From contig JAQFVV010000072.1 of assembly GCA_028023455.1 (NCBI GenBank), positions 1,822,501 to 1,886,500 on the forward strand: a DNA stretch of 64,000 nucleotides, given 5' to 3'. Positions within the stretch are counted from its first letter, which is position 1. The number at the start of each line of letters is the position of its first letter. The notes under the pieces were generated by a model. The model ran no database searches, was not told the origin of the DNA, and saw nothing but the letters and a program-made list of their open reading frames with translations. The stretch comes from Epiperipatus broadwayi (taxonomy: Eukaryota; Onychophora; Udeonychophora; Euonychophora; Peripatidae). This document shows positions 34,726-46,044 of this stretch, piece after piece. The position numbers and the translations under genes were made by a program.

Positions 34726-34862
34726 TGAATCCTTGACAAATGGACTTCTGATAGGAGATAGAAACGGAAAGCCAATCAAACAAACATCAATTTTAAGTCT
34801 AATTGTACTATAATCTTTTAATTGTTTTATTCAATTTATATATTATTGAGATTCTAAAGTGA

Positions 34863-35630
34863 AAAAAATGCCACCATTATTTAAAACATAGGCAAATAAT
34901 ATTAAAACGTGCTCACAATGGCCACTCTACCCTAGTATTCAGACAAAAAATCTCCATTTGGGATGCTCATGGCCTGCTATTTCCCACACAAAACTCTACC
35001 ATTCCTTACCTCGGTGGTAACAATCACGTGGTCACCAGGTTTTTCAAGCATCTCAAGCTGGAGCCAAGGTTCCTGGACTTTCTTGTAAAAATCAACCTGA
35101 ATTCACTCCAGACAAACTGGTTCCTGCACTACAGGAGATTCCTCAAGAATATAGATCCTATGTGTCACAACTGCCATAGAACCTGTGAAACCTTTGATCA
35201 TATGGTAAATGATTGCCCAGCATATGACAAAATCAGAACTTTCATTACTTACCACTGCCACATTTCCCTGAACAAAATCTTAAATATTAAATGCTGCTTT
35301 CTGTCCAGGGATTATGTCACCACAAGACTCTCAACCTTTCTCACTTATGCCATCTGGATGGCCCGATGTCGCAACAAATTTACCTTTCCTCATCTCAAGC
35401 CTGAAGACACATTCATTTCCAAGCTAAAGGAATTTCACCATAAGGACAGAATAATCTCTTCCAGATTTTTATTTGACAACACATGGAGCCTGATTAAGCT
35501 GGATTAACAACACCAGTAACTACATCAGAACATTTGGTTGCCTGACTAACATGGATAACTATTATTTTTGATTTACAATTGTATCATTATTACATATGGT
35601 TTTTCAATAAAATTATTTATAAATAAAACA
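34863..35630 (+). pseudogene. Non-LTR retrotransposon ORF2 3' end with Cys-His motif and tail
   Basis: The frame is open from 34863 to the stop at 35507, ~215 codons without a break; the first Met (35028) is internal. It contains FRQKISIWDAHGLLFPTQ, LDFLVKINLNSLQTNW and the Cys-His motif CHNCHRTCETFDHMVNDCP, typical of the C-terminus of many non-LTR reverse transcriptases. A ~120-bp 3' UTR follows and ends in an AATAAAATTATTTATAAATA-type tail. RT proper is absent: a 5'-truncated insertion. The long intact frame indicates a young copy. Confidence 0.8.
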
Positions 35631-36001
35631 TTTAGCTGATAAGTCAAGTAACAGATTTTAAACATAAATAAAATTCTATTTTTTTTTTTTTTAATTATTT
35701 TAATGCTAAACCTCAATCCGTAGATTTTTATGGGGATAGATACCAAATAACTTTAGATAGGAATAATTTAATGATTATTATTCATTAAAATGTGTAAAAT
35801 ACAAGTCAGATTTTATAATTCAAAACAATGCAAATTATGTGCGTGTATATATACATAAATCTCTCAGCAATGATACATAATGCTCAATAACTAACTAAGA
35901 TTAATATAATGTATGTGTTTACATGTTCATAAATTATTCGTATTTTCATTTGCAATAATTTTGATTTAAATTTTACTAAATGACAAAACATAAGTGAAAA
36001 C

Positions 36002-36516
36002 ATCTTCGAAACAATAATATTTCTGTAGTGTCATTTTCACAATAATCACCCTTACAATCTGTGTGTGAATGGTGTAGAGAAAATTACACTACAGAAATAT
36101 GATTCATTAAATGGATAATCTCTTGTCTAATTTATGAGTAATAAAAAGTATTAATATACTTCCATCAAGTGGATAGTGTCAAAGTTGTGAGGACAGTAAG
36201 TTTGACACTTATCAATCATACTGTAATAATTCATTATATATATATACTAAACAATGATAAAGATAGGTGTCACAAAATGTGATCTTAGCCAATTGATGAA
36301 TGCTGGTTCAGCATGAAATAAATGTTCATCTTGGGGGTCATATGCCTGTTTTTATGTAATTTGGTCATAGTTTATGATTGCACCCCTCCACATAGAAAAC
36401 AGTCCCTATCTAGTGATAAGAATGGTGTAGTGAAGATTATACAGCAGAAATATTCATTTAATGGATAAGTTCTATTCTAATTTATAACTTAATAAAAATT
36501 ATTAATATCTTTGAGA
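36002..36516. mobile_element. F2 retrozyme insertion, ~1.3 units
   Basis: It begins with an inverted AATATTTCTGTAGTG head that pairs with CACTACAGAAATAT at 36088-36101. A plus-strand unit and part of a second (period ~355 bp) follow, ending at AATAAAAATTATTAATAT. ATCTTCGAAA/ATCTTTGAGA may be a diverged target duplication. The hammerhead at 36287-36335 has TTGATGA (C3 lost). Confidence 0.75.
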
Positions 36517-36892
36517 TAATGTTTCAAAATTTTATATATTTAAAATCATTTTTAAGACATGGCATACTGAAAAAATTCTTTGATTAATAAATTTGTTTTA
36601 ATTTAAAGTGTAATCCTTTAAAACCTTCACACTTCCATGATTGCTATCCCCAAACTGTGCATGTAAAAGATTGTAATACAATACAAAGCAATTACACTTT
36701 GAAAGCTTTTACGACTCTATAAAAGCAATAAAATAATATCAGAAATAAAATGTAATAAACCAGGATGGCAAAGAAAGCTATGAATCACCTAAGTATACAT
36801 AGAATCACTTACAAAAAATTAAAACTTTTCTTAAAAATCAACATTGATAACCAACTATTCATGATGAAACATTAATTCAAATGAGTTATTCT

Positions 36893-37645
36893 TAATTAAT
36901 AATATTTCTGCAATTTTCATCACACCTTTCTCACACAAGGTAGGAACTGGTTTCTATCCACTTTTAACACTGTGTGGAGAAATGTATGATCCCCAGGAAG
37001 GATATTTTGTGTTGAAGCAGCACTCATCAGTTGATCCAGATCACAATCTCTTACACAACATACTACATTTTATGAACAAATAAATTGTAATGAATTTATA
37101 ATAATAATCATTTATAGACTCAAAGAATCACTTAATATTCCCTATTATCATATATCAAAGCAGATAGAAACCAGTTCTTACCATAGGTGAGTGTAGTGTA
37201 GCAAAAATTACACTTCAGAAATATTATTCATTAAGTGGATAATCTCTAGTCTTAATGAATGACTAATAAAAATTAATACACTTCAATCAAGTGGTTTACG
37301 TCAAAGTTGTGAAGGCAGTAAATTTGATACATCAATTAAATTGTAGTAATTGGCTATCTATATATATATATACACTGAACAATGATAAAGATATGTAAAA
37401 GAGATCGTGACCTGGATTAATTGATGAATGCTGGTTCAGGATGAAATGTGCATTTTGGGAATCATACATCTTTTTCACATGTCTTTGGTTATATGTTTTT
37501 GATTATACCCTTCCACAAGGTGTTAAAAGCAAATAGAAACCATTTCCTACCTTGCATGAGTGGTGTAGTGAAAATTACACTACAGAAATATTATTCATTA
37601 AGTGGATAATCTATAGTCTAATGAATGATTAATAAAAATTATTAA
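36893..37645. mobile_element. F2 retrozyme insertion, inverted head plus ~1.4 direct units
   Basis: Minus-strand head 36893-37075 (ribozyme with the GAAA changed), then plus-strand units with a period of ~367 bp (CAGAAATATTATTCATTAAG at 37217 and 37584). It ends at AATAAAAATTATTAA. GAGTTATTCT (36883) and GAGTGATTCT (37646) flank it with one mismatch, a plausible 10-bp target duplication. The plus ribozyme near 37405-37450 has TTGATGA and a broken stem II. Confidence 0.75.
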
Positions 37646-37649
37646 GAGT

Positions 37650-38470
37650 GATTCTGAGTTTTCATTTGATACAAAAAATATAAGAAGTAATATATGTCAT
37701 TTCAATCTTTGCCTTTTGTTTTTAAAATTTCCATATGGATTAATATTGCCTCAGGATCTTGATTGATTAATGAACAAAGCGATATGATGATAGTTTGAAA
37801 AACAATATATTAATGTGAGGGATAGTTTAAAGATACAACAAACGCAGTTGAAATTATTCAGAAAAATGAAAATTATATTAGTTGTACTTTGTCGGCCATT
37901 TTAGTTTCTTCTTCAAAAAGTATCATTGGCAATTTAAGTATATTAAAATTATAACTATGAATAATGTATTATCTAAAAAAAGTCCAGACTTAAAAAAGGA
38001 AAGAATCTTCACAAAATAAAACAGTAAGCAAATTGATTAGCTTTCAAAATGCTGCAAATAAGGATTTCCTAAATAGTATAAAAAATGAGAAAAAACTAAG
38101 CAGCCACAATAATAGTACAAAAATCACTATTAGTAGAACACAATTCACCAAATAAACTGGAATAGCTTCATTACATAAAAAAATCAAATCAAATTTTGTA
38201 AAATAAAAGAAAAATAAATCTTGGAATAAATCTTGATAATCTTAATACGGATTCCCATAATATTAATTCATTTCTGTAGAAGATAAGATTACAGAAATGT
38301 GTGTTTTGACCATCATACTAATTATTAATTAAGAATAGTGCTCATGATCCCTTCTATGTTTAATAAAATATTTAGTAACATTTTCAGCTATAATATATAT
38401 TAGTGTCAAAGTTGGTTGGCTCTTAGAAAATTTGAAGCTTATAAATCCAAGTGCAATCATATATATATAT
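37650..38470. other. Intronic AT-rich stretch without recognisable feature
   Basis: Nothing supported; a (TA)n run at 38459-38477 precedes the next F3 element. Confidence 0.5.
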
Positions 38471-38474
38471 ATAT

Positions 38475-39000
38475 ATAAGGGATTTGAATTCAGACTTTCT
38501 ATCTCCCTACAGCTATCCATTATACCTTATACATCTTATATACATGGCCACATACATGTGAAACAGATGCTATCTCCAATATATGTATTTCATGCTGAAC
38601 AAGCACCCATCAATTGGTCCAGATCATCTCCTGCACATATATATAATCAGTGCTCAATTTATATTAAGATAACAAATCTTCAACTTTAATGGACGGTCTT
38701 CAATCTTCTCCACTCTCCAACTCTTCAGCTATCCATATCATTGAAAATTTGATGATGGAACGCTCAAAGCCCTTGTTGATGCCCAGATTACTATCATATC
38801 CATCTTGATTTTAAGTAACTCTGATGCCTCATGTGTAGGACCTTAATATGTCAATTCAAATATACAGAAGAGGGCCAACTGATACGTATATTGGAGATCA
38901 TTTTTTATGTGGTCATGTGCATAAGTTGTATAAGATGGAGTGAACAGCTGTAGGGAGCTTGTTCAAATCCCTTCTAATTACATTAAGTTCACTATAGATA
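38475..39000. mobile_element. F3 retrozyme insertion, minus copy plus short inverted tail
   Basis: A ~380-bp minus-strand F3 unit (38475-38850) is followed by an inverted fragment of its end (38880-38985: ATACGTATATTGGAGATCA through GTTCAAATCCC). The minus ribozyme at about 38576-38620 reads TTGATGG (C3 and A9 lost). Confidence 0.7.
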
Positions 39001-39831
39001 ATATATCTATATTTAAATATTATATATTGAAACATTATATTTAAGTTGAAAAGTTTTTTTTTTTTTAAAAAAAAAGAAAAGAAAAACAAGCTATATATAT
39101 TATTATTATTATTGTTAATTTTTCATTTATTTAGTCTAATTAATAAAGAATGGTAATGCATATTGGCTATGGATAAGTAACCTGGTCAATAGGTGATATG
39201 TATGCATGCTATAGTAAATGGTTAATTACAAATATATACATATCATCAATACTAAAATCTTTTATAAAATTATATCATTAATTGGTATGCAAAACAAATA
39301 ATATGTTGTTTTAGATTAAATATTTATTATCACGATTTATAAAAATATTTTATTTGTGGTATTTTATTAGAGTAAATTATTTGATTTATATGAACACTAA
39401 ACTTAAGGTGGGAAAACTAACAAAAAAAATTGACTAAAATTTGTCTGTTTGTTAAAAGAGCAGCGATTTTGGATGAAAGAAAAGAGAAGAATACATTGAA
39501 TTGAATAATGTGTATTTTCAAATCTCCCATTTTTAAAACTGAACTGTGATAATAATCCTATATTTAAGTGATCAAAACTAAAAATATAAATTAAAAAACA
39601 AACAAGTTGGAAGGAGGGATTTGTTTCCTCATCTTATGTAATATTTCTCAGGAAATTGGATGAAATAATTAACGTCAACTAACGCAATGATACAACATAA
39701 ATGTCTCCCAGCAAAATTGGAAATCTAACCTGGAATAAGTATTGTGATATAAATTTCTCACTTCAAACTTAATGGATATCATAATTTATAATAATTCTGA
39801 TCAACCAGGAAACAAATGAAAAAAAATACAG

Positions 39832-40495
39832 CTAATTTTACTATATATATAAATAAGCATTTATTTTTATAGCGTCTGTATACAATTTGTAATTACATTC
39901 ATATCGGCCTTTCAAGCCAATTGTGCAAACGCTTTGCGAGTGTTAAATAATAAATGAATACCCTCTGACCAATACAAGATATAGAATTTATGCAGGAATA
40001 AAAAGAATCCCTCTTATTCCTATGACTCAAATATTTATATATGAGCAAATCTGAATTACTGGCACAGAAGGTGTGACAATATAACAGTCACTTTAAATTA
40101 CTATATACAATGTCTGAATGAATGATGCCGATGAAATTTTCTAGAATTTACTAAGCGTCATTCCAACTGAAACTTAATCATATATATAAATAAGCATTTA
40201 TTTTTATAGCGTCTGTATACAATTTGTAATTACTTTCATATCGGCCTTTCATTCAGACATTGTATATAGTAATTTAAAGTGACTGTTATATTGTCACACC
40301 TTCTGTGCCAGTATTTCAGATTTGCTCATATATAAATATTTGAGTCGTAGGAATAAGAGGTGATTCTTTTTATTCCTGCATAAATTCTATATCTTGTATT
40401 GGACAGAGGGTATTCATTTATTATTTAACACTCGCAAAGTGTTTGCACAATTGGCTTGAAAGGCCGATATGAATGTAATTACTAATTTTACTATA
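39832..40495. mobile_element. 636-bp foldback insertion with exact 14-bp target duplication
   Basis: CTAATTTTACTATA occurs at 39832-39845 and 40482-40495. Between them lie inverted arms of ~240 bp (39885-40125 and 40240-40490). A ~70-bp block (AAATAAGCATTTATTTTTAT...CATATCGGCCTTTCA) is also directly repeated at 39850 and 40184. Copy A of the duplication lacks it. It has no open frame. The loop (about 40126-40180) includes AATGATGCCGATGAAATTTT. Head-to-head arrangement resembles the F1-F3 insertions but the sequence is unrelated. Confidence 0.85.
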
Positions 40496-41483
40496 ATAAA
40501 TGTATTCAATTTTCGAGGAATTACTGTGGGTCCGAAGATGAACGACAAATATATAAGAACAATGAAGCATTTTTATTCAGTATAGGACTATCAGAGGCAA
40601 ATATAAAATAATATTATTGGTTTTAATCTATAAGAAAATAATTTTCCGATGCATTCTTTTTAAAGTAATTTTAATAACAGTTATGTTTAGCTAATATAAA
40701 TAATAAAAAAAAAATATTAATTAAAACTTAAGATGCATATTCAAATCTATTATAAAGATGATTTTTTAGTTAAATGATTTATTCATATTGTTATTGAACA
40801 AACATATGAAAATATTTAATTAATAAACCAGATTATATGCATTAACTTTTGTTAGACTTCAAAGATATATAACTTGAAGCAAAGCGGAAATATGTATGTA
40901 TTTTAATTAAATCTAAATTATACAGGGAGTTAAATTTTTTTAATCCATATATGTGATAGATTTCTGCTATGTTTTACAAATATAATATCCAATACAAAAA
41001 CACAATTTAAATCGTAAATGATACATATGAGATTATTTAAATTATCATATAAAAATAAATATTAATAAAAGGTTTGAAATGCTAGTTCATAATAGTCCAA
41101 TCGATTTAAAATACAAAAAAATCTTATTGTTAAAATTGTAAAATTATTATGGACGGTAGATAAGTAGTGTACATTTATTAATTTACTGTATTTGTTAACT
41201 TTATTTTATTTAGTGTATTAATTAGTCATCATAATTCATATTTTGTATAATAAAATTCTTATTGTTACATTTACCATGATGTCCTTTATCTCTAAATTTA
41301 TTGAGTTTTCTATTTATTTTGTGAGTTCATGCAAAATCTGTCATTGATGGATATTGCATTTGAGTTTGTTACATCTACTTATTGTGTTATCTCTATTTTA
41401 ATATCATATACAGAGAGTGTACCAATAGCTCAAACAAGCTCTTAATTGATAAGTGCGGTAAGAGAAAATATTTAAAATCTCTA

Positions 41484-41556
41484 TCCGAAATACTCTCATC
41501 CCCAAACCAACTGGTTTCGAGCTTATGGCTCACCTCAGTGAGGAGCTAGAAATATT
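41484..41556 (-). ncRNA. Hammerhead ribozyme, F1 diverged, inverted head copy
   Basis: CTGAGGT core (A9 changed to T), perfect stem II GAGC/GCTC, GAAAC, stem III ACC/GGT around AACT-type loop. The cleavage residue is T instead of C. Likely inactive. It lies in sense with the FERM transcript. Confidence 0.65.
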
Positions 41557-41589
41557 CAGACACTGTGTTTGAGTTGATATTTTAAATCT

Positions 41590-41668
41590 AGTGTCTGAAT
41601 ATTGCTAGCTCCTCACTGAGATGAGCCATAAGCTCAAAACCAATTGGTCTAGGGATGAAAGTATTTCG
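41590..41668 (+). ncRNA. Hammerhead ribozyme, F1 diverged, first direct copy
   Basis: CTGAGAT core (41616-41622) has G8 and A9 changed, and GAAAC reads AAAAC. Stem II GAGC/GCTC and stem III ACC/GGT remain. Inactive by sequence. Confidence 0.65.
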
Positions 41669-41989
41669 GATAGAGATTTTAAATATTTTCTCTTGCCGCA
41701 TTTATCACTTAAGAGCTCTGTATTCCATTTTTGTAAATACAAGCTTATAAAAGAAATATTACATTATATATGACTTGCTTTATTGATAATTATAATTTTA
41801 CCTTTAAAGTTTTGGCTATGCTGAGGCTATTAATATATGGTAGATCTGAATTTGGTTCCGTTCCATATACTATTCAAGTTAGATAGCTGGAGTAAAAGAC
41901 ATTTTCATTTCCGTAAAACATCAGAGTTTCTCTACTTAAATAATACGTATAAAATAAGTGCTGTGTTTGAGTTATTTTAGATTTAGTGT

Positions 41990-42066
41990 CTGAATATTTC
42001 TAGCTCCTCACTGAGGTGAGCCATAAGCTCGAAACCATTTGGTCTGGGGATGAGAGTATTTTGGAT
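41990..42066 (+). ncRNA. Hammerhead ribozyme, F1 diverged, second direct copy
   Basis: TCCTCA/TGGGGA inner stem I, CTGAGGT (42011-42017, only A9 deviates), stem II GAGC-CATAA-GCTC, GAAAC (42031-42035), stem III ACC-ATTT-GGT, C at 42044. The best preserved of the three. Confidence 0.7.
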
Positions 42067-42444
42067 AGAGAGTTTAAATATTTTCTCTTATTGCACTTAT
42101 CAATTAAGAGCTTGTTTGAGCGATTGGTACACTCTCTGTATTACATTTTTAAATACAAGCTTATAAAAGTAATGTCACATTATATATGACATGCTTTATT
42201 GATAATTTAATATCCTAATATTAAGCTTTAAAACATTTATATCTTGTATATGTACATACTACAGGTCATAAAGTGATTGTAATTGTTTTGATTCGTGGCA
42301 TCCACTGGGTTGTACATTAAATATCTAGCTTGCATGGCACTCATCCTCATCATTAACAATTATAAATGTTTGCAAGTTAGAGTATATATAATCATAATGT
42401 CATGCCTCATTTAAATTACAGTATATTTATTTATTTATTCAGTT

Positions 42445-42940
42445 ACAATATATATATATGTACAAACTTTTTGCAAATCATAAGTGAGAAATGTTAGGTT
42501 GTAAACCCAATGTTAAACTTTACATATGATTCCGTGAATAAACAGTAAACGGTTCTTATCTAAATTTTTAATGGGTTTCTACTTTGATCATTCTATTATT
42601 TATTTTCTACAGTCCTCTAACAAATTCTTTTATTGAGAGATTGCTGTTTAAATAACATGTGGAATTGCAAAAAGATGGATGTTTTTATAATAGACCAGAA
42701 AGTTTTGGGAAAAATTTTCAAAACATAATGATTTTTTAGACACACACAAAAATTATACTATTTAACTCATGTAGATTCTTATTAAAAATAAAAATAAAAT
42801 AACATCAGAACAAAAAAAAAAAAAGGTATTTTATAATAGATTATTTTTTGAACAAATTAAGTAATATAAAATTCTGAAATTATCTCCAAATCTGATATAA
42901 TCCTTCCCAATATTTCCATGGATTTTATTTTTTAAAAAAC
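42445..42940. other. Intronic AT-rich stretch
   Basis: No recognised element. Confidence 0.5.
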
Positions 42941-43472
42941 TTTGTTATAACCAATAATGAGTAATATTTCTGTAGTGTAATTTTCACTAAGGCACTCACA
43001 CAAGATAGAGACTGGTTGTTTCTCTCCGCTTTTAATATCCCTACAGAAATATTATTGGATAATCTTTAGTACAATGAATGACAAATAAAAATTATTAATA
43101 TACTTTCATTAAATGATTTTTGTCGAAGTTGTCAGGGCAGCACATTAATAAAAACTGTAGTAATTTTCTATCTATATATAAACTGAACAATGCTAAAGAT
43201 ACATGTAAGAGATTGTGATATGGGCCAACTGATGAGTGCTGGTTCAGCATGAAATGAGTATCTTTGAGTATCTTGGTGATTATAGATCTTGTTCATATCT
43301 TTGGTTGTATGTTTATAATTACACCCCCCCCACCCCCATGAGGTATTAAAAGTAGATAGATACCAGTTCCCACATTCTGTGAGTGGAGTAGTAAAAATTA
43401 CACTACAGAAATATTATTCATTATTGGGAATCTCTAGTCTAATGAATGACTAATAAAAATTTGTTATAACCA
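42941..43472. mobile_element. F2 retrozyme insertion with exact 13-bp target duplication
   Basis: TTTGTTATAACCA flanks the 506-bp insertion exactly (42941-42953 and 43460-43472). A short inverted head (42954-43030) is followed by ~1.1 direct units with period 362 bp (CTACAGAAATATTATT at 43041 and 43403). It ends at GACTAATAAAAA. Confidence 0.85.
43225..43285 (+). ncRNA. Hammerhead ribozyme, F2 family, stem III expanded
   Basis: CCAA, CTGATGA (43229-43235), stem II with TGCT-GGTTC-AGCA, GAAA. An 11-base duplication (GAGTATCTT repeat) enlarges the stem III side before CTTGG. Core residues are intact; the altered stem III probably prevents folding. Confidence 0.65.
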
Positions 43473-43479
43473 CTCACAT

Positions 43480-44030
43480 TTTTTTAACATTAGCTGAAAT
43501 AATTTTAAAATACCACTAGATTATATATTCATACATCAAAATTGTTTACACAGTTCTTTAATCTCATTTTATTGATAACATACTCTGAATTTTTTATTTT
43601 TTCACTATAAACCTTATTCACGTATTTTTAAAAAGAAAGTACAATAATAAACAAACCTATTAAATGTGATGTTCTCACAGTTACCAAGCACACATACAAT
43701 TATATTCTGAACACGTAGAAATTACAAACAATTTCAGTTTTTACAAACCTGGTATCATATATATAAAGATTGTAATTATGAAATTCACATTATAAATACT
43801 CTTTTTCCACAAAACTGTTACTATCATTATTAATATAAAATACAAATTTAATTAATTACATTTTTTTTTTTTACAATTCTTATCAATTAAATTAAATATT
43901 ATTAAATTAATTTTTCTTCAATTCTTAAGAATTTAATATAAATCAATACTATTTTCAATTTGCCTATGACAGAATAATAAAAACAACAAGCAGATTTTAT
44001 AGCATACAAATAAATCAATAAGTTCATATT
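43480..44030. other. Intronic AT-rich stretch
   Basis: No recognised element up to the exon donor. Confidence 0.5.
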
Positions 44031-44037
44031 TATTTAC

Positions 44038-44125
44038 CTTTGCTGGATGCATGGAGATACCGTATAATTCACATCGCCTCGCTGTCTCTAAAAGATTCAA
44101 ATCTGCTTCTGCTGGGGATTGTCCT
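44038..44125 (-). CDS. FERM-domain protein exon (end of F2 lobe), host gene
   Basis: An 88-nt exon with acceptor TTTTTTTTCCAG and donor GTAAATA. Its first base completes a codon (phase 2 entry) and it ends in phase 0. It encodes GQSPAEADLNLLETARRCEL then YGISMHPAK. This is the F2-to-F3 junction of FERM domains (pattern: G.tPaeaD...L..A...ELYGi..Hpa.d). It splices in frame to 33822-33977, giving MHPAK-DHEGG, a highly conserved join. Such proteins link membrane receptors to actin; FARP/FRMD-type is the best guess. Upstream FERM exons would be at higher coordinates but none was recognised to 64000. A plus-strand ORF over the exon is its shadow. Confidence 0.9.
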
Positions 44126-44224
44126 CTGGAAAAAAAATAATGAAAAAATGGAAAATAGTCTTCAAATCATTGTAATAGTTTTACATTATTTTAAATACTT
44201 TAAAAAAAAAAGTATTGAAATCTA

Positions 44225-44385
44225 GGGGTAACAAATACACCTTCCAATACCACAACCTGGGATTCAAATCCAGGCAAAATAAAATTCGTCACAAGAGGCT
44301 TAGGATTTTTTCCTCAGGTCATTAATCTATAAGCCTATTAAGCTAACCATCTTAGATTGATCAGTAAATAGGTATCTTATCTGGG
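44225..44385 (-). repeat. tRNA-derived SINE-like element
   Basis: On the minus strand GATGGTTAGCTTAATAGG resembles an A box region and GGATTTGAATCCCAGG a B box, about 85 nt apart. The spacing is longer than in a tRNA, as in some SINEs. A trailing TTGTTACCCC follows. Confidence 0.4.
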
Positions 44386-44389
44386 GTAT

Positions 44390-45300
44390 AAACGACAATG
44401 AAAAATTCATTCCAACCATCATCATATGACAATTGGTAAGCCTGATAACGATTGCTCTCCTTCACTGCCCTTTTATAATGACCTGTTGGAGAAACACTTG
44501 CTCTGTAGTGGATTATTTATTAAAAAATCCTGCTCTACCTTTTAAGTCTGGTTATTTTTAATAAATGGCAAAACAAATGTAAATATTAAAGCACAACATC
44601 ATATGAATCTTCTAATACCTTTAATTTACATAATTTCTCTTCAATTAGTTTAAAAAGAATTCTACAAAGCGTTAAGTAATTAAAGAACACTAGATAGCAG
44701 TGGAAACATTTCTAGATCTTGCTTCTCATAAGTAATTTTTTAAAAGTTTTATATCATTACATTTGCTCCCCTCCCTCTTAATAAAAAAAAAAAAACATAT
44801 GCTGTAGTGATTATTCCAGCCAATGATGAACTATCTACCATTAATACATAAGTACTTTTTATTATTTACAACCTTTATTTAAAATGATTTTATTAAACTC
44901 ATAATAATTTCTTTTCTAAAAGCAGTTCTATGCCAGAGCTATCTACTGACAACTTGAGTAGATAATGAAATGTAGGTAGTATAGTGACAATGCTTATTGA
45001 ACTGTCATATCCCCATTCCTTGATTATTGCCTTCACTGATGAGAGTTAATTAGAAATCAAAGCTGGAATGATGTTGCTTGAATACCCAAATTGGTAGTAG
45101 ATAGTTCCAGGTTGGATGAAGACAATGGCCTTGATAGCATATGAATAAGCATACAAAAAAGTAATGCAATAGTGATGTTGGTAATAATCATTTTTTTAAT
45201 TTAAAAAAACTTTATCAGACATAATAAAAATCACTTTAGAAAGTTGTTTTCAAAACAATAGCAATCTCCCTTATTTATTATATTTTCCATTTTTACCCTT
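44390..45300. other. No recognisable gene
   Basis: AT-rich with no supported feature. Confidence 0.5.
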
Positions 45301-45304
45301 CATA

Positions 45305-46040
45305 TCATCATGATATTTTACATTATTACCCTATAACTATGTCATTTCAATTTACATTATTAGTCTGATCTGTGTCATATTTGGCATAGTTATACCAACA
45401 CTGTTTCACATGATGTTATATTTTTATATGAACAGGGTGTCATCAGATTTTATATGATTATACTGACACTGTCATGAGAATGTACATGAAATATATACTC
45501 TTATTCTTCTCCTTTACATTTGTTGCATTTCTTCATATAATCATATATATTGCTTATAATAACTTCTTTCATATACACTTTAATGCAAACAATTTTTAAT
45601 AAAACTTCATTATTTTCCTGACAATTTCGAATGTCCAGCAGTCTTCATCAGAACTTTCTCAAACTTCCTCTACTTTTTTTTTTTGAAAAGCAGAGGAAGT
45701 TTGAGAAAGCTCTGATGAAGACTGCTGAACAGTCAAAACTGTCAGGAAAATAAAAAAGTTTTATTAAAAAAATTTGCATTAAAGTGTATATGAAAGAAGT
45801 TATTATAAGCAATATATATGAGAATTTACATGATTATATTGAAACTGTGTGATAAGATTTTACATTATTATTCTGGCATTTATGACATTGACATTGTGTC
45901 ACCATAATTTACATTAATACATTGACCTGTGTAGCATAATTTACATAATTACACTCATATTGAATCATAAATTTTTTTCACTATTACACTGCACTATGTC
46001 ATGATATTTTATATGATTATTCTGACACGTGTCTCACTGA
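45305..46040. repeat. Degenerate minisatellite split by a foldback
   Basis: A ~37-bp motif (consensus near ACTGTGTCATGATATTTTAC followed by ATTATTAC) repeats about six times at 45305-45490 and again at 45830-46040. The two halves flank the F4 foldback and must have been one array. Confidence 0.7.
45543..45826. repeat. F4 foldback element in minisatellite
   Basis: Arms of ~130 bp (left 45543-45690, right 45695-45826) are nearly perfect complements. Each ends internally in an F4 hairpin: minus CTGATGA...GAAAT; plus CTGATGA, stem GACTG/CAGTC, AAAAC. No coding frame. Confidence 0.8.
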
Positions 46041-46044
46041 AAAT

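Larger units (their letters stand above)
41397..42214. mobile_element. F1 retrozyme insertion (diverged subfamily), inverted head plus two units
   Basis: An 800-bp insertion (41406-42205) between 9-bp copies of TTTAATATC is missing from duplication copy A. It starts with an inverted ribozyme copy (minus, 41484-41556), then two plus-strand ribozymes 395 bp apart (CTGAG at 41616 and 42011). The unit shares TATTAATATATGG and AGTTAGATAGCTGG with the 27-kb array, so both are one family. Confidence 0.85.
39020..42440 (+). repeat. Segmental duplication, copy B, with two insertions
   Basis: Diverged, collinear partner of 10590-14690. It lacks the Penelope-like insertion of copy A. It has gained a 636-bp foldback (39846-40481) and an 800-bp F1 element (41406-42205). 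It lies inside the FERM-gene intron. Confidence 0.8.

Noticed and set aside
45030-45065. CACTGATGAGAG followed by GAAATC, another hammerhead-like spacing.
   Set aside because: No stem II or stem I complementarity; a chance match in AT-rich sequence.
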